Shown: positions 1 through 9,818, numbered from the stretch's first letter. The stretch: 64,000 nt of DNA from Burkholderiaceae bacterium (GCA_016710525.1 JADJVQ010000023.1:1-64000), one strand, 5' to 3'. The notes: generated from the sequence alone by a model not told the origin. Numbers and translations are program-made.

Positions 1-1357
1 ATTCGCGACGGTTCACATCCTTCAGTTCGGCGACATGGTGATTGGCGACCGAGCCGAAAACCACCCGCTTGTACATCCACAACGAATAGGCCGCGCCAAA
101 GACCAGCGTGGTGGTCGCCGCGAACGCGATCCAGAAGTTGAACTGCACGGCGCCCATGATCACCAGGAACTCGCCGACGAAACCCGAGGTGGCCGGCAGG
201 CCGCAGTTGGCCATCGTGAAGAACAGGAACAGCGCGGCGAACAAGGGCATCGTGTTGACCACGCCGCCGTAGTCGGCGATGCGCCGCGAATGCATCCGGT
301 CGTACAGCACGCCGATGCACAGGAACATCGCGCCGGAGATGAACCCGTGCGAGATCATCTGCATGATCGCGCCCTGCACGCCGATCTGGTTGAACATGAA
401 AAAGCCCAGCGTCACGAAGCCCATGTGGGCAATCGACGAATACGCGACCAGCTTCTTCATGTCGGTCTGCACCAGCGCCACCAGGCCGATGTAGACCACC
501 GCCACCAGCGAGAGCGTGATCACGAAGCCGGACAGCGCATGGCTGGCGTCGGGCGCGATCGGCAGCGAGAACCGCAGGAAACCGTAGGCGCCCAGCTTCA
601 GCATGATCGCCGCCAGCACCACCGAGCCGCCGGTGGGCGCCTCGACGTGGGCGTCGGGCAGCCAGGTGTGCACCGGCCACATCGGCACCTTCACCGCGAA
701 GGCCATCATGAACGCGAGGAAGATCAGCACCTGCTCGTTCATCGTCAGCGGCAGCTTGTGCCAGTCGAGGATCGAGAACGAACCCGCCTTCAGGTACAGG
801 AAGATCAGCGCCACCAGCGTGAGCAGCGAGCCGAGCAGCGTGTACAGGAAAAACTTGAATGCCGCGTAAACCCGGTTGGGGCCGCCCCAGATGCCGATGA
901 TCACGTACATCGGGATCAGCGTGGCTTCGAAGAACACATAGAACAGCAGGCCATCGAGCGCACTGAACACGCCCACCATCAGGCCCGACAGGATCAGGAA
1001 CGAGGCCATGTACTGCGCGACGCGGTCTTCGATGACCTCCCAGCCGGCAATCACCACGATGATGGTGATGAATGCGGTCAGCGGCACGAACCACATCGAC
1101 AGCCCGTCCACCCCCAGGTGGTAGTTGGCGCCGAAACGGTCGATCCAGGGCATCTTCTCGACGAACTGCATCGAGGCCGACGCGCCGTCGAAGCCGCCGA
1201 TGATCGCGAGCGTGGGCAGGAAACCCAGCAGCGCGCCGATCAGCGCAACGCCCCGCACCACGCCGCGATGGCGGTCGTTGCCGACCGCCAGCAGGAACCC
1301 GCCGATCAGGATCGGGATCCAGATCGCGGCACTCAGGAAAGGAAAACCGGAACTCAT
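1..1357 (-). CDS. nuoM: NADH-quinone oxidoreductase subunit M (NuoM), 3' end off the window
   Basis: Antiporter-like proton-pumping subunit of the membrane arm of complex I. The ATG at 1357 gives a hydrophobic N-terminus (MSSGFPFLSAAIWIP) and about 452 codons run to the left edge without a stop, so the C-terminus and nuoN are missing. The family's conserved membrane residues are visible: a glutamate in a helix reading YVFFEATLIPMYVIIG, a lysine in FAVKVPMWPVHTWLPDAH, and the TDMKKLVAYSSIAHMG segment. It lies 26 bp downstream of nuoL in the same operon. Recognition is secure; only the truncation by the window edge limits it. Confidence 0.97.
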   Translation of the reverse strand, partial: MSSGFPFLSAAIWIPILIGGFLLAVGNDRHRGVVRGVALIGALLGFLPTLAIIGGFDGASASMQFVEKMPWIDRFGANYHLGVDGLSMWFVPLTAFITIIVVIAGWEVIEDRVAQYMASFLILSGLMVGVFSALDGLLFYVFFEATLIPMYVIIGIWGGPNRVYAAFKFFLYTLLGSLLTLVALIFLYLKAGSFSILDWHKLPLTMNEQVLIFLAFMMAFAVKVPMWPVHTWLPDAHVEAPTGGSVVLAAIMLKLGAYGFLRFSLPIAPDASHALSGFVITLSLVAVVYIGLVALVQTDMKKLVAYSSIAHMGFVTLGFFMFNQIGVQGAIMQMISHGFISGAMFLCIGVLYDRMHSRRIADYGGVVNTMPLFAALFLFFTMANCGLPATSGFVGEFLVIMGAVQFNFWIAFAATTTLVFGAAYSLWMYKRVVFGSVANHHVAELKDVNRRE

Positions 1358-1383
1358 GGCTAGAGGGGCCCTTATGACTTCGT

Positions 1384-3483
1384 TCAGTGCTTGACCAGCG
1401 GCACGAACCACCACAACAAGACCGCCACCCCGACAATCATTGCGATCGCATAGTGATAGATGAAGCCGGACTGCGCGAGCCTCGCGAGTGACGCGATCCA
1501 GCCGGTGAGCTTGGCCGAGCCGTTGACGATCAGGCCATCGATCAGCATCTGATCGCCGATCTTCCAGAAACCCGAACCCAGCAGCCGCGAACCGCCCGCG
1601 AAGAACACTTCGTTGAAGCGGTCCATGTAGTACTTGTTCTCGAGCAGCCGGTTGATGCCGCCGGTGGCGTTCTTGATCGCGGTGGGCAATGCCGGGTTGA
1701 TCATGTAGCAGTAGTAGGCGAAGGCCACCCCGGCCACCGCCAGCCAGAACGGCAGCGTGGTCAGCGCGTGCGTGCCCATCGCCGCCCAGCCATGGAAATG
1801 CTTGGCCAGGTCGGCCATCGCCTCGTGGCGGGCATCGACGCTGATCACGCCCTTGAAGAAGTCGCCGAACAGCATCGGTTCGATCGCGACGAGGCCGATC
1901 AGCACCGACGGAATCGCCAGCAGCACCAGGGGCAGCGTGACCACCAGGCGCGACTCGTGCGGCTTGTCGTTGGGGCCTAGCCCGTGGTGGTCTTCATGAG
2001 CCCCATGGTCGTCGTGCGCACCGTGGTCGTCATGTTTGGCATGCCCATCGGGCTTGCCGTGCGCATCATGCGCGGCAGCCTTCGCCGGTGCCGCATGCGA
2101 CGCGGCATGTCCATGCCCGGCCTGCATCCACCGCTCCTTGCCGTGGAAAACCAGGAAATACATGCGGAACGAATAGAAGGCCGTCACGAACACGCCCGCC
2201 ACCACCGCGAAATAGGCGAAGCCGGCGCCCGGCACATGGGCGACCTTCACCGCCTCGATGATCGAGTCCTTGGAGTAGAAGCCCGAGAAGAACGGCGTGC
2301 CGATCAGCGCCAGCGAGCCCAGCAGCGAGGTGAGCCAGGTGATGGGCATGTACTTGCGCAGGCCGCCCATGTTGCGGATGTCCTGGTCGTGGTGCATGCC
2401 GATGATGACCGAGCCCGCACCCAGGAACAGCAGCGCCTTGAAGAAGGCGTGCGTCATCAGGTGGAAGATCGCGACCGAATAGGCCGAGGCGCCCAGCGCC
2501 ACCGTCATGTAGCCCAGCTGCGACAGCGTGGAATAGGCCACCACCCGCTTGATGTCGTTCTGGATGATGCCCAGAAAGCCCATGAACAGCGCGGTGATGG
2601 CGCCGATGGTGATGACGAAGCCCAGCGCGGTGTCGGACAGTTCGAACAGCGGCGACATGCGCGCCACCATGAAGATGCCCGCGGTCACCATCGTGGCCGC
2701 GTGGATCAGCGCCGAAATGGGAGTCGGGCCTTCCATCGAGTCGGGCAGCCACACGTGCAGCGGGAACTGCGCCGACTTGCCCATCGCGCCGATGAACAGG
2801 CAGATGCAGGTGACGCTCATCAGCGACCAGTCCATGCCCGGGAACAGCTGGATGGTCTTGCCGGCCAGACCCGGCGCGGCCTTGAACGCCGTGGCGTAGT
2901 CCATCGTGCCGAAATAGGCCAGCACCAGGCCGATGCCCAGCGCGAAGCCGAAGTCGCCGACCCGGTTGACCAGGAAGGCCTTCATGTTGGCGTAGATGGC
3001 CGTGGGCCGCGTGTACCAGAAGCCGATCAGCAGGTACGACACCAGGCCCACCGCTTCCCAGCCGAAGAACAGCTGCAGGAAGTTGTTGGACATCACCAGC
3101 ATCATCATCGAGAACGTGAACAGCGAGATGTAGGCGAAGAAGCGCTGGTAGCCGTCGTCTTCTTCCATGTAGCCGATGGTGTAGATGTGCACCATCAGCG
3201 ACACGAAGGTCACCACGCACATCATGGTCGCGGTGAGCGAGTCGATCAGGAAGCCCACTTCGAGCTTCAGGTCGCCGATCACGGACCACGCGTACAGCGT
3301 GCCGTTGAAGGTGTTGCCGGCGAGCACGTCGCGCAGCACCCAGAACGAGGCGCACATCGACACCGCCACGCCCAGGATGGTGACCCAGTGGGCACCGGCA
3401 CGACCGATGCGCCGGCCGAAGAAACCGGCCACAACCGCACCGAACAGCGGCGCGAACGCCGCAAGCAAATAGGCCGTCTTCAT
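1384..3483 (-). CDS. nuoL: NADH-quinone oxidoreductase subunit L (NuoL)
   Basis: Largest antiporter-like subunit of complex I (699 aa), pumping protons at the distal end of the membrane arm. Recognisable core: FFGWEAVGLVSYLLIGFWY, then GKSAQFPLHVWLPDSMEGPT and DIKRVVAYSTLSQLGYM. A loop at about residues 450–507 is strikingly rich in His, Asp and Ala (repeated HGKPDGH / HDDHGAH / HEDHHG units) and sits between predicted transmembrane helices. His-rich loops at this place occur in NuoL of other betaproteobacteria, as far as I recall. The ATG at 3483 is preceded by a 9-bp gap to nuoK. The C-terminal lateral helix region is present (ends at VPLVKH). Confidence 0.97.
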   Translation of the reverse strand: MKTAYLLAAFAPLFGAVVAGFFGRRIGRAGAHWVTILGVAVSMCASFWVLRDVLAGNTFNGTLYAWSVIGDLKLEVGFLIDSLTATMMCVVTFVSLMVHIYTIGYMEEDDGYQRFFAYISLFTFSMMMLVMSNNFLQLFFGWEAVGLVSYLLIGFWYTRPTAIYANMKAFLVNRVGDFGFALGIGLVLAYFGTMDYATAFKAAPGLAGKTIQLFPGMDWSLMSVTCICLFIGAMGKSAQFPLHVWLPDSMEGPTPISALIHAATMVTAGIFMVARMSPLFELSDTALGFVITIGAITALFMGFLGIIQNDIKRVVAYSTLSQLGYMTVALGASAYSVAIFHLMTHAFFKALLFLGAGSVIIGMHHDQDIRNMGGLRKYMPITWLTSLLGSLALIGTPFFSGFYSKDSIIEAVKVAHVPGAGFAYFAVVAGVFVTAFYSFRMYFLVFHGKERWMQAGHGHAASHAAPAKAAAHDAHGKPDGHAKHDDHGAHDDHGAHEDHHGLGPNDKPHESRLVVTLPLVLLAIPSVLIGLVAIEPMLFGDFFKGVISVDARHEAMADLAKHFHGWAAMGTHALTTLPFWLAVAGVAFAYYCYMINPALPTAIKNATGGINRLLENKYYMDRFNEVFFAGGSRLLGSGFWKIGDQMLIDGLIVNGSAKLTGWIASLARLAQSGFIYHYAIAMIVGVAVLLWWFVPLVKH

Positions 3484-3492
3484 GCGCCCTTC

Positions 3493-3801
3493 CTATCCCT
3501 TGAGCTCGTCGAGGTCCTCGACGTTGATCGTCTCGAGGTTTCGGAAAAGCACCACGAGGATCGCCAGGCCGATCGCGGATTCTGCGGCGGCCACGGTGAG
3601 GATGAAGAAAACGAAGATCTGGCCCGCCGCATCGCCGAGGAAATGCGAGAAGGCCACGAAATTCAGGTTGACCGCGAGCAGCATCAGCTCGATGGCCATC
3701 AGGATGATGATGACGTTGCGCCGGTTCAGAAAGATGCCGATCACACTGATCGCAAACAGGATGGCACCCAGCACCAGGTAGTGGGCAAGCGTGAGGCTCA
3801 T
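3493..3801 (-). CDS. nuoK: NADH-quinone oxidoreductase subunit K (NuoK)
   Basis: Small membrane subunit of complex I, 102 aa, the normal length for the family, with three hydrophobic helices. The two conserved glutamates that take part in proton translocation lie in LMAIELMLLAVNL and in AAAESAIGLAILV. Its ATG overlaps the nuoJ stop in an ATGA arrangement (3798–3801), so translation is probably coupled to nuoJ. No anomalies. Confidence 0.97.
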   Translation of the reverse strand: MSLTLAHYLVLGAILFAISVIGIFLNRRNVIIILMAIELMLLAVNLNFVAFSHFLGDAAGQIFVFFILTVAAAESAIGLAILVVLFRNLETINVEDLDELKG

Positions 3802-4409
3802 TGCGCGGAGTCCTTCGGCGTGGCCGGCATCTTCACGATCCGCACGCGGTCGGCGGCACGCACCCGAACGGCCGCGGAAGGATCGTTGTACTTGGTGTCC
3901 TTGCGGCCGCGCAGCGTGAGCGCGATGGCGGCGACGATCGCCACCAGCAAGATGACCGCGGCGATCTCGAACGGGTACACATATTCGGTGTAGAGCAGCG
4001 TGCCCAGCGCCTTGGTATTGCTGTAGCCGGCCGGCGTGGGTGGCGCATCGACATCGCGCACCCCCGAGAACACATGCATCAGCACCGCCGCCAGCTCCAG
4101 CACCACGACCACACCGACGAACAAGGCCACCGGCAGGTTGCGCCAGAAACCCTGGCGGATCTGGTCGAGGTTGATGTCGAGCATCATCACCACGAACAGG
4201 AACAGCACCATCACCGCGCCCACGTAGACCAGCACCAGGGTGATGGCCAGGAACTCGGCTTTGAGCAGCATCCAGATGGCCGCCGCGGTGCAGAAGGTCA
4301 GCACCAGGAACAGCGCCGCATGCACCGGATTGCGGGCGGTGACCACGCGCAGTGCGGCCAGCACGGTGATCACGGCGAATACGTAGAAAAGGAAGGTCTT
4401 GGGGTCCAT
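3798..4409 (-). CDS. nuoJ: NADH-quinone oxidoreductase subunit J (NuoJ)
   Basis: Membrane subunit of complex I, 203 aa, with five predicted hydrophobic helices. The helix that carries the pi-bulge in solved complexes is visible as LVLVYVGAVMVLFLFVVMML. The hydrophilic C-terminal tail (about residues 165–203) is charged and poorly conserved, as usual. Overlaps nuoK by 4 bp; 33 bp downstream of nuoI. Start chosen at the ATG at 4409 (MDPKTFLFYVFAVI). Confidence 0.96.
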   Translation of the reverse strand: MDPKTFLFYVFAVITVLAALRVVTARNPVHAALFLVLTFCTAAAIWMLLKAEFLAITLVLVYVGAVMVLFLFVVMMLDINLDQIRQGFWRNLPVALFVGVVVVLELAAVLMHVFSGVRDVDAPPTPAGYSNTKALGTLLYTEYVYPFEIAAVILLVAIVAAIALTLRGRKDTKYNDPSAAVRVRAADRVRIVKMPATPKDSAQ

Positions 4410-4442
4410 GGTCGATCCGGGTGGGGAGTTCGCGGCGGCGGT

Positions 4443-4931
4443 TCAGCGGAACCGGGCGTCGGCCTCCCGGGCACTGGCGATCTCGCCTTCGTAGCGGTCA
4501 CCCACGGCCAGCAGCATCTCCTTGGTGAAATAGAGGTCGCCGCGCTTTTCGCCGTGGTATTCGTGGATGTGGGTCTCGACGATGGAGTCGACCGGGCAGG
4601 ACTCTTCGCAGAAACCGCAGAAGATGCACTTGGTCAGATCGATGTCGTAGCGGGTGGTGCGACGGCTGCCGTCGTCGCGCACCTCGGACTCGATGGTGAT
4701 GGCCATCGCCGGGCACACGGCCTCGCACAGCTTGCAGGCGATGCAGCGCTCTTCGCCATTGGGATAGCGGCGCAGCGCGTGCAGGCCGCGAAAGCGCGGG
4801 GACATCGGGGTTTTCTCTTCCGGGTACTGCAGGGTGATCTTGCGCGCGAAGAAATACTTCCCCGTCAGGCGCATGCCCTTCAGTAGCTCGGTGAGCATGA
4901 AGCTCGAGATGAAGTCCTTGACTGCTTGCAT
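4443..4931 (-). CDS. nuoI: NADH-quinone oxidoreductase subunit I (NuoI), 2[4Fe-4S] ferredoxin-like
   Basis: Peripheral-arm subunit (162 aa) carrying iron-sulfur clusters N6a and N6b, which pass electrons from NuoG toward NuoB. Both CxxCxxCxxxCP motifs are intact: CIACKLCEAVCP and CIFCGFCEESCP, about 40 residues apart. The N-terminus has the amphipathic membrane-associating stretch typical of the subunit. Starts at the ATG at 4931, 43 bp after nuoH. Confidence 0.98.
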   Translation of the reverse strand: MQAVKDFISSFMLTELLKGMRLTGKYFFARKITLQYPEEKTPMSPRFRGLHALRRYPNGEERCIACKLCEAVCPAMAITIESEVRDDGSRRTTRYDIDLTKCIFCGFCEESCPVDSIVETHIHEYHGEKRGDLYFTKEMLLAVGDRYEGEIASAREADARFR

Positions 4932-4974
4932 GGTGGACCCGTTTCAGTGGCGCAATGGCGACGGCGTGTGCCGC

Positions 4975-6048
4975 TTACTTCCAGATGTTCCAGGGCGTCT
5001 GCATCCAGACCGCCACGACCACCAGCCAGACCAGCGTCACCGGAATGAAGATCTTCCAGCCCAGACGCATGATCTGGTCGTAGCGATAGCGCGGGAACGA
5101 CGCCCGGAACCAGATGAACATCGAGACCATGATGAATGTCTTGATGCCGAGCCAGATCCATCCCGGGATCCAGTTGAACACGACGGTGTCGATCGGCGGA
5201 TACCAGCCGCCCAGGAACATGATCGAGGCCATCGCCGAGATCAGGATCATGTTGGCGTATTCGGCCAGGAAGAAGATCGCGAACCCCATGCCCGAGTACT
5301 CGACCATGTGTCCGGCGACGATCTCGGATTCGCCCTCGACCACGTCGAACGGATGGCGGTTGGTCTCGGCCACACCCGACACGAAGTACACGACGAAGAT
5401 CGGCAGCAGCGGCAGCCAGTTCCAGGACAGGAAAGTCAGGCCCATGCCGGCAAAGGTGCCGTGCCCCTGCTTCACCACGATGTCGGTGAAGTTCAGGCTG
5501 CCCGACACCATCAGCACGACCACGAGCGAAAAGCCGATGGCCAGTTCGTACGACAGCATCTGCGCCGAGGCGCGCATCGCGGCCAGGAAGGCGTACTTCG
5601 AGTTGGACGCCCAGCCGGCGATGATCACGCCGTAGACCTCCAGCGAGGTGATGGCCATCAGGAACAGCAGACCCGCATTGATGTTCGCCAGCGCGAGTTC
5701 GGGACCGAAGGGAACCACCGCCCAAGCCGTGAGCGCCGGCATGATCGTCATCACCGGCGCAAGCAGGTAGAGCACCGAGTTGGACTGGCTCGGGACGATG
5801 ATTTCCTTGAGCATCAGCTTGAAGGCGTCCGCGATCGGCTGCAGCAGCCCGAAGGGACCCACCCGGTTGGGTCCCAGGCGGATGTGCATGAAGCCGATCA
5901 TCTTGCGTTCCCACAAGGTGAGGTACGCGACGCAGCCCAGCAGCGGCAGCACCACCAGAATGATCTTCACCAGGTTCCACACCACCGGCCAGGCCGGACC
6001 CAGCAAGGCCTGTCCGGTCGAGGTGATTTGCAGCAGCAGCCCGTCCAT
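4975..6048 (-). CDS. nuoH: NADH-quinone oxidoreductase subunit H (NuoH)
   Basis: Membrane subunit next to the quinone-binding cavity of complex I, 357 aa. Family motifs visible: ERKMIGFMHIRLGPNRVGP on the first cytoplasmic loop and AETNRHPFDVVEGESEIVAGH, with the conserved acidic residues, on the third. The reading frame stays open 41 codons further upstream into nuoG, but the ATG at 6048 (MDGLLLQITSTGQ) leaves a 22-bp gap after the nuoG stop and matches the family's usual length, so the longer start was rejected. Confidence 0.97.
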   Translation of the reverse strand: MDGLLLQITSTGQALLGPAWPVVWNLVKIILVVLPLLGCVAYLTLWERKMIGFMHIRLGPNRVGPFGLLQPIADAFKLMLKEIIVPSQSNSVLYLLAPVMTIMPALTAWAVVPFGPELALANINAGLLFLMAITSLEVYGVIIAGWASNSKYAFLAAMRASAQMLSYELAIGFSLVVVLMVSGSLNFTDIVVKQGHGTFAGMGLTFLSWNWLPLLPIFVVYFVSGVAETNRHPFDVVEGESEIVAGHMVEYSGMGFAIFFLAEYANMILISAMASIMFLGGWYPPIDTVVFNWIPGWIWLGIKTFIMVSMFIWFRASFPRYRYDQIMRLGWKIFIPVTLVWLVVVAVWMQTPWNIWK

Positions 6049-6070
6049 GTTGTGTTCTTCTCCCGGGAAC

Positions 6071-8419
6071 TCAGTCTTTGCGGACCGACACGGCACCGAA
6101 CATCGATGCCAGGCCTGCGGTGGCGGCGTGGGCTGCAGCCAGCCACACGACACCCGGCGCGACGCCGTCATCGGCGGCCACGGTCACCTTGGCCGCGCCG
6201 CTGCCCTGTTCGACACTCACCGCATCGCCCGCCGCCAGGCCGAGCGCGGCCATCGTGTCCGGATGGATGCGGGCCTGCGGCGCACGCGCCTCGCGGGTCA
6301 ATTGAAGGCTCTCGGCGCGCCGGACCACCGGATCGACCGCGTAGGGCATGACATGCGCCACGCGCTCGAGCTGGCTGCCCGGCAGCGCCGGGGCGGCAAC
6401 CGTGCCCAGCGCGGCGAAATCGACCGGCGCCGGCTGCGCCAGGCGGGCGGCGACGTCCCCGGCCAGCACCTGATCGCGCACCTGCTCGGAGGTGTCGGCA
6501 TCGAAGCCGGCCAGGCCCAGCAGATTGCCCAGCACGCGCAATACCTTCCAGGCCGGACGGGTCTCGCCCAGCGGACGCACGACGCCATTGAAGGACTGCA
6601 CCCGGCCTTCGCAGTTCACGAAACTGCCGGAGGTTTCGCTGAAGGGCGATACCGGCAGCAGGCAGTCGGCCGTGGCGCGCAGTTCCGGCGAATCGAAGGA
6701 GGTGAGCGCGATGACCGTGCGGGCCTTGGCCATTGCCGCCGCGGCGACCTGCGGCATGCCGTGGTCGAAACCGGGTTCCAGGCCCAGCAGCACATAGGCC
6801 GACAGAGGCTCCTGGACCATCTGGCGGGCGTTCTTGCCGCCCGGGCCGGGAATCGCGCCGGCCAGATAACCGCCGACGCTGTTGGGCCCTTCGCCGAGCA
6901 CGCCCACCTGGGCTCCGACGGCCTGGCCGATGGCCTGGGCGAGGCGCGCGATGGCGGCATAGCGGTCGCACTGGACCGCGGCATTGCCCAGCCAGATGGC
7001 CTTGGCGTCGCCGGCGGACAGAGCGGTGGCAATCGCCTGCGCCGACGCGTCGGGCTCGATGCCCGCCAGCATAGCGGGCACGGCTTCGTTCTTGGCGCGC
7101 AGCACCGCGACCAGCACACCGGCCAGCGTCTGGGCCCACGCGCTGGGCGGCACGATGGCGGTGGCCGCCATCGGCATCAGCAGGTCTTCGCGGACCGCGT
7201 GGATCATCGACACTCGGGCGCCACGCTTGACGGCGGCGCGCACCCGCGCGGCCAGCAGCGGATGATCCTTGCGCAGGAACGAGCCGACGATCAGCAGCGA
7301 CTGCAGCGAATCGACCTGAGCCACCGGCATGCCCAGCCAGGGGGCGCCGGCCGGCGCCGCGTCGAGCGCGAAGTCGCGCTGGCGAAGCCGGAAATCGATG
7401 TTCTCGGAGCCCAGTCCGCGCATCAGGCGGGCCAGCAGCGACAGCTCTTCCACCGTGGACTGCGGCGCGGCCAGCGCGCCGATCGAGCCCGCGCCGGAGG
7501 CCTTCTTCACATCGGCCAGCGCGTGCGAGACGTAGCTCAGCGCGGTCGGCCAGTCGACCGCATGCCATTGCCCGTCCTGCTTGAGCATCGGCTGGCTCAG
7601 TCGGTCGGGCGCATTCAGGCCTTCGTACGAAAAGCGGTCGCGATCGGAAATCCAGCAGTCGTTGACCGCCTCGTTTTCGTAGGGCACCACCCGCATGACC
7701 TTGTTCGACTTGATCTGCAGGATCACATTGGAGCCGAGCGCGTCGTGCGCCGCCACCGAGCGGCGACGCACCAGTTCCCAGGTGCGCGCGCTGTAGCGAA
7801 ACGGCTTGCTGGTGAGTGCACCGACCGGGCAGACATCGATCATGTTGCCCGAAAGCTCGGAGTCGACCGAACGGCCGACGAAGCTCATGATCTCGGAGTG
7901 TTCGCCGCGCCCGGCCATGCCGAGCTCCATCACGCCGGCGATTTCCTGGCCGAAGCGCACGCATCGGGTGCAATGGATGCAGCGGCTCATTTCTTCGGCC
8001 GACACCAGCGGGCCCAGCGGCTTGTGGAAGACCACGCGCTTGGGCTCGTCGTAGTTCGAGGCCGAGCCGCCATAACCGACGGCCAGATCCTGCAGCTGGC
8101 ACTCGCCACCCTGGTCGCAGATCGGGCAATCGAGCGGGTGATTGATGAGCAGGAACTCCATCACCCCCTTCTGCGCCTTGATCGCGCGCTCGGAGGCGGT
8201 CCACACCTTCATGCCGTTGGTGACCGGCGTGGCGCAGGCCGGCAGCGGCTTGGGCGCCTTTTCGACGTCGACCAGGCACATCCGGCAGTTGGCCGCGATG
8301 GACAGTTTCTTGTGATAGCAGAAGTGCGGCACATACAGGCCGAGCTTGCCGGCGGCATGCATCACCATGCTGCCTTCGGCCACTTCCACCTTCTTGCCGT
8401 CGATTTCGAGTTCAACCAT
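6071..8419 (-). CDS. nuoG: NADH-quinone oxidoreductase subunit G (NuoG)
   Basis: Large iron-sulfur subunit of the peripheral arm, 782 aa. The N-terminal ferredoxin domain has the [2Fe-2S] ligands (PHFCYHKKLSIAANCRMC…C), then the HxxxCxxC…C type cluster (CPICDQGGECQLQD), the [4Fe-4S] motif RCIHCTRCVRFGQEI, and the molybdopterin-oxidoreductase-like body whose cofactor function is lost in the family. The ATG at 8419 (MVELEIDGKK) matches how homologues start; a TTG three codons upstream also opens the frame. No strong Shine–Dalgarno is visible at either start. Ends 22 bp before nuoH. Confidence 0.97.
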   Translation of the reverse strand: MVELEIDGKKVEVAEGSMVMHAAGKLGLYVPHFCYHKKLSIAANCRMCLVDVEKAPKPLPACATPVTNGMKVWTASERAIKAQKGVMEFLLINHPLDCPICDQGGECQLQDLAVGYGGSASNYDEPKRVVFHKPLGPLVSAEEMSRCIHCTRCVRFGQEIAGVMELGMAGRGEHSEIMSFVGRSVDSELSGNMIDVCPVGALTSKPFRYSARTWELVRRRSVAAHDALGSNVILQIKSNKVMRVVPYENEAVNDCWISDRDRFSYEGLNAPDRLSQPMLKQDGQWHAVDWPTALSYVSHALADVKKASGAGSIGALAAPQSTVEELSLLARLMRGLGSENIDFRLRQRDFALDAAPAGAPWLGMPVAQVDSLQSLLIVGSFLRKDHPLLAARVRAAVKRGARVSMIHAVREDLLMPMAATAIVPPSAWAQTLAGVLVAVLRAKNEAVPAMLAGIEPDASAQAIATALSAGDAKAIWLGNAAVQCDRYAAIARLAQAIGQAVGAQVGVLGEGPNSVGGYLAGAIPGPGGKNARQMVQEPLSAYVLLGLEPGFDHGMPQVAAAAMAKARTVIALTSFDSPELRATADCLLPVSPFSETSGSFVNCEGRVQSFNGVVRPLGETRPAWKVLRVLGNLLGLAGFDADTSEQVRDQVLAGDVAARLAQPAPVDFAALGTVAAPALPGSQLERVAHVMPYAVDPVVRRAESLQLTREARAPQARIHPDTMAALGLAAGDAVSVEQGSGAAKVTVAADDGVAPGVVWLAAAHAATAGLASMFGAVSVRKD

Positions 8420-8461
8420 TGCGTTCAAGCGCCCGATCGATGTCCATGGTGTCCATCCGCG

Positions 8462-9808
8462 TCACACGTAGGCCGGGACCATGCAGGTCTTGTGCTCGAC
8501 GTGGTAGGCGAATTCATCCCAGTAGTGCTTCAGGAAGGCGCGCACCGGCATGGCCGCCGCGTCGCCCAGCGCGCAGATGGTGCGCCCCTGAATGTTGTCG
8601 GCCACCTGGTTCAGGCGATCGAGGTCTTCCATCCGGCCCTCGCCGTGCTCCAGGCGATTGACCATGCGATACAGCCAGCCCGTGCCTTCGCGGCAGGGCG
8701 TGCACTGGCCGCAGCTTTCTTCGTAGTAGAAGTAGGACAGGCGCAGCAGGGACTTCACCGCGCAGCGGCTGTCGTCCATGACGATCACCGCGCCCGAGCC
8801 GAGCATGCTGCCGGCCTTGGCAATGGAGTCGTAGTCCATGTCGGTGGCCATCATGATGTCGGCCGGCAGAACCGGCATCGACGAGCCGCCCGGGATCACC
8901 ATCTTGAGCTTGCGGCCCTCGCGCACGCCACCGGCCAGTTCCAGCAGCGTGGCAAACGGCGTGCCCAGCGGCACTTCGAAATTGCCCGGCCGGTTCACGT
9001 CGCCCGACACCGAAAACACCTTGGTGCCGCCGTTGTTGGGCCGCCCGCAGGCCAGGTATTGGGCCCCGCCATTGCGGATGATCCAGGGCACCGCGGCGAA
9101 GGTTTCGGTGTTGTTGATGGTGGTGGGCTTGCCGTACATGCCGAAGCTGGCCGGGAACGGCGGCTTGAAGCGCGGCTGGCCCTTCTTGCCTTCGAGCGAC
9201 TCGAGCAGCGCGGTCTCTTCGCCGCAGATGTAGGCGCCGTATCCGTGGAACCCATGCAGCTGGAAGGTGAAGTCCGAGCCCAGGATGTTGTTGCCCAGAT
9301 AGCCCGCCGCCCTCGCCTCTTCCAGCGCGGCCTCGAAGCGCTGGTAGGTCTCGAAGATTTCGCCGTGGATGTAGTTGTAGCCCACGGTGATGCCCATCGC
9401 GTAGGCCGCGATGATCATGCCTTCGATCACGATGTGCGGGTTGTAGCGAAGGATGTCGCGGTCCTTGAAGGTGCCCGGCTCGCCCTCGTCCGAATTGCAG
9501 ACCAGGTACTTCTGGCCCGGGAACTGGCGCGGCATGAAGCTCCACTTCAGGCCGGTGGGGAAACCGGCGCCGCCGCGCCCGCGCAGCGACGAGGCCTTCA
9601 TCTCGGCGATCACCTGCTCGGGCGTGATTTTCTCGTCGATGATCTTGCGCAAGGCCTTGTAGCCATCGCGCGACTCGTAGTCGCGCAGATGCCAGCCATC
9701 CGGCGAATTCAGGCCGGCCATGATCTGCGGGTTGATGTGCCGGCCGTGGAAACAGGTTTCCACCGCCCGGACATCGGCCAGCGCACTGCGAAAGTCTTGG
9801 GCTCCCAT
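8462..9808 (-). CDS. nuoF: NADH-quinone oxidoreductase subunit F (NuoF), NADH- and FMN-binding
   Basis: Entry point of electrons into complex I: binds NADH and FMN and carries cluster N3 (448 aa). The glycine-rich NADH site GRGGAGFPTGLKWSFMP, the FMN-site segment NSDEGEPGTFKDRD and the [4Fe-4S] ligands ESCGQCTPCREG are all intact. The frame is open back to an ATG at 9841 inside nuoE; the ATG at 9808 was chosen because it follows the nuoE stop by 10 bp and has a GAGG ribosome-binding sequence about 9 nt upstream. Confidence 0.97.
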   Translation of the reverse strand: MGAQDFRSALADVRAVETCFHGRHINPQIMAGLNSPDGWHLRDYESRDGYKALRKIIDEKITPEQVIAEMKASSLRGRGGAGFPTGLKWSFMPRQFPGQKYLVCNSDEGEPGTFKDRDILRYNPHIVIEGMIIAAYAMGITVGYNYIHGEIFETYQRFEAALEEARAAGYLGNNILGSDFTFQLHGFHGYGAYICGEETALLESLEGKKGQPRFKPPFPASFGMYGKPTTINNTETFAAVPWIIRNGGAQYLACGRPNNGGTKVFSVSGDVNRPGNFEVPLGTPFATLLELAGGVREGRKLKMVIPGGSSMPVLPADIMMATDMDYDSIAKAGSMLGSGAVIVMDDSRCAVKSLLRLSYFYYEESCGQCTPCREGTGWLYRMVNRLEHGEGRMEDLDRLNQVADNIQGRTICALGDAAAMPVRAFLKHYWDEFAYHVEHKTCMVPAYV

Positions 9809-9818
9809 GCGTCTTGCC

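Noticed and set aside
4975..6171. Longer NuoH starting at 6171
   Set aside because: It would overlap nuoG by 101 bp with a non-membrane, Pro/Arg/Cys-rich extension; the ATG at 6048 fits the family.
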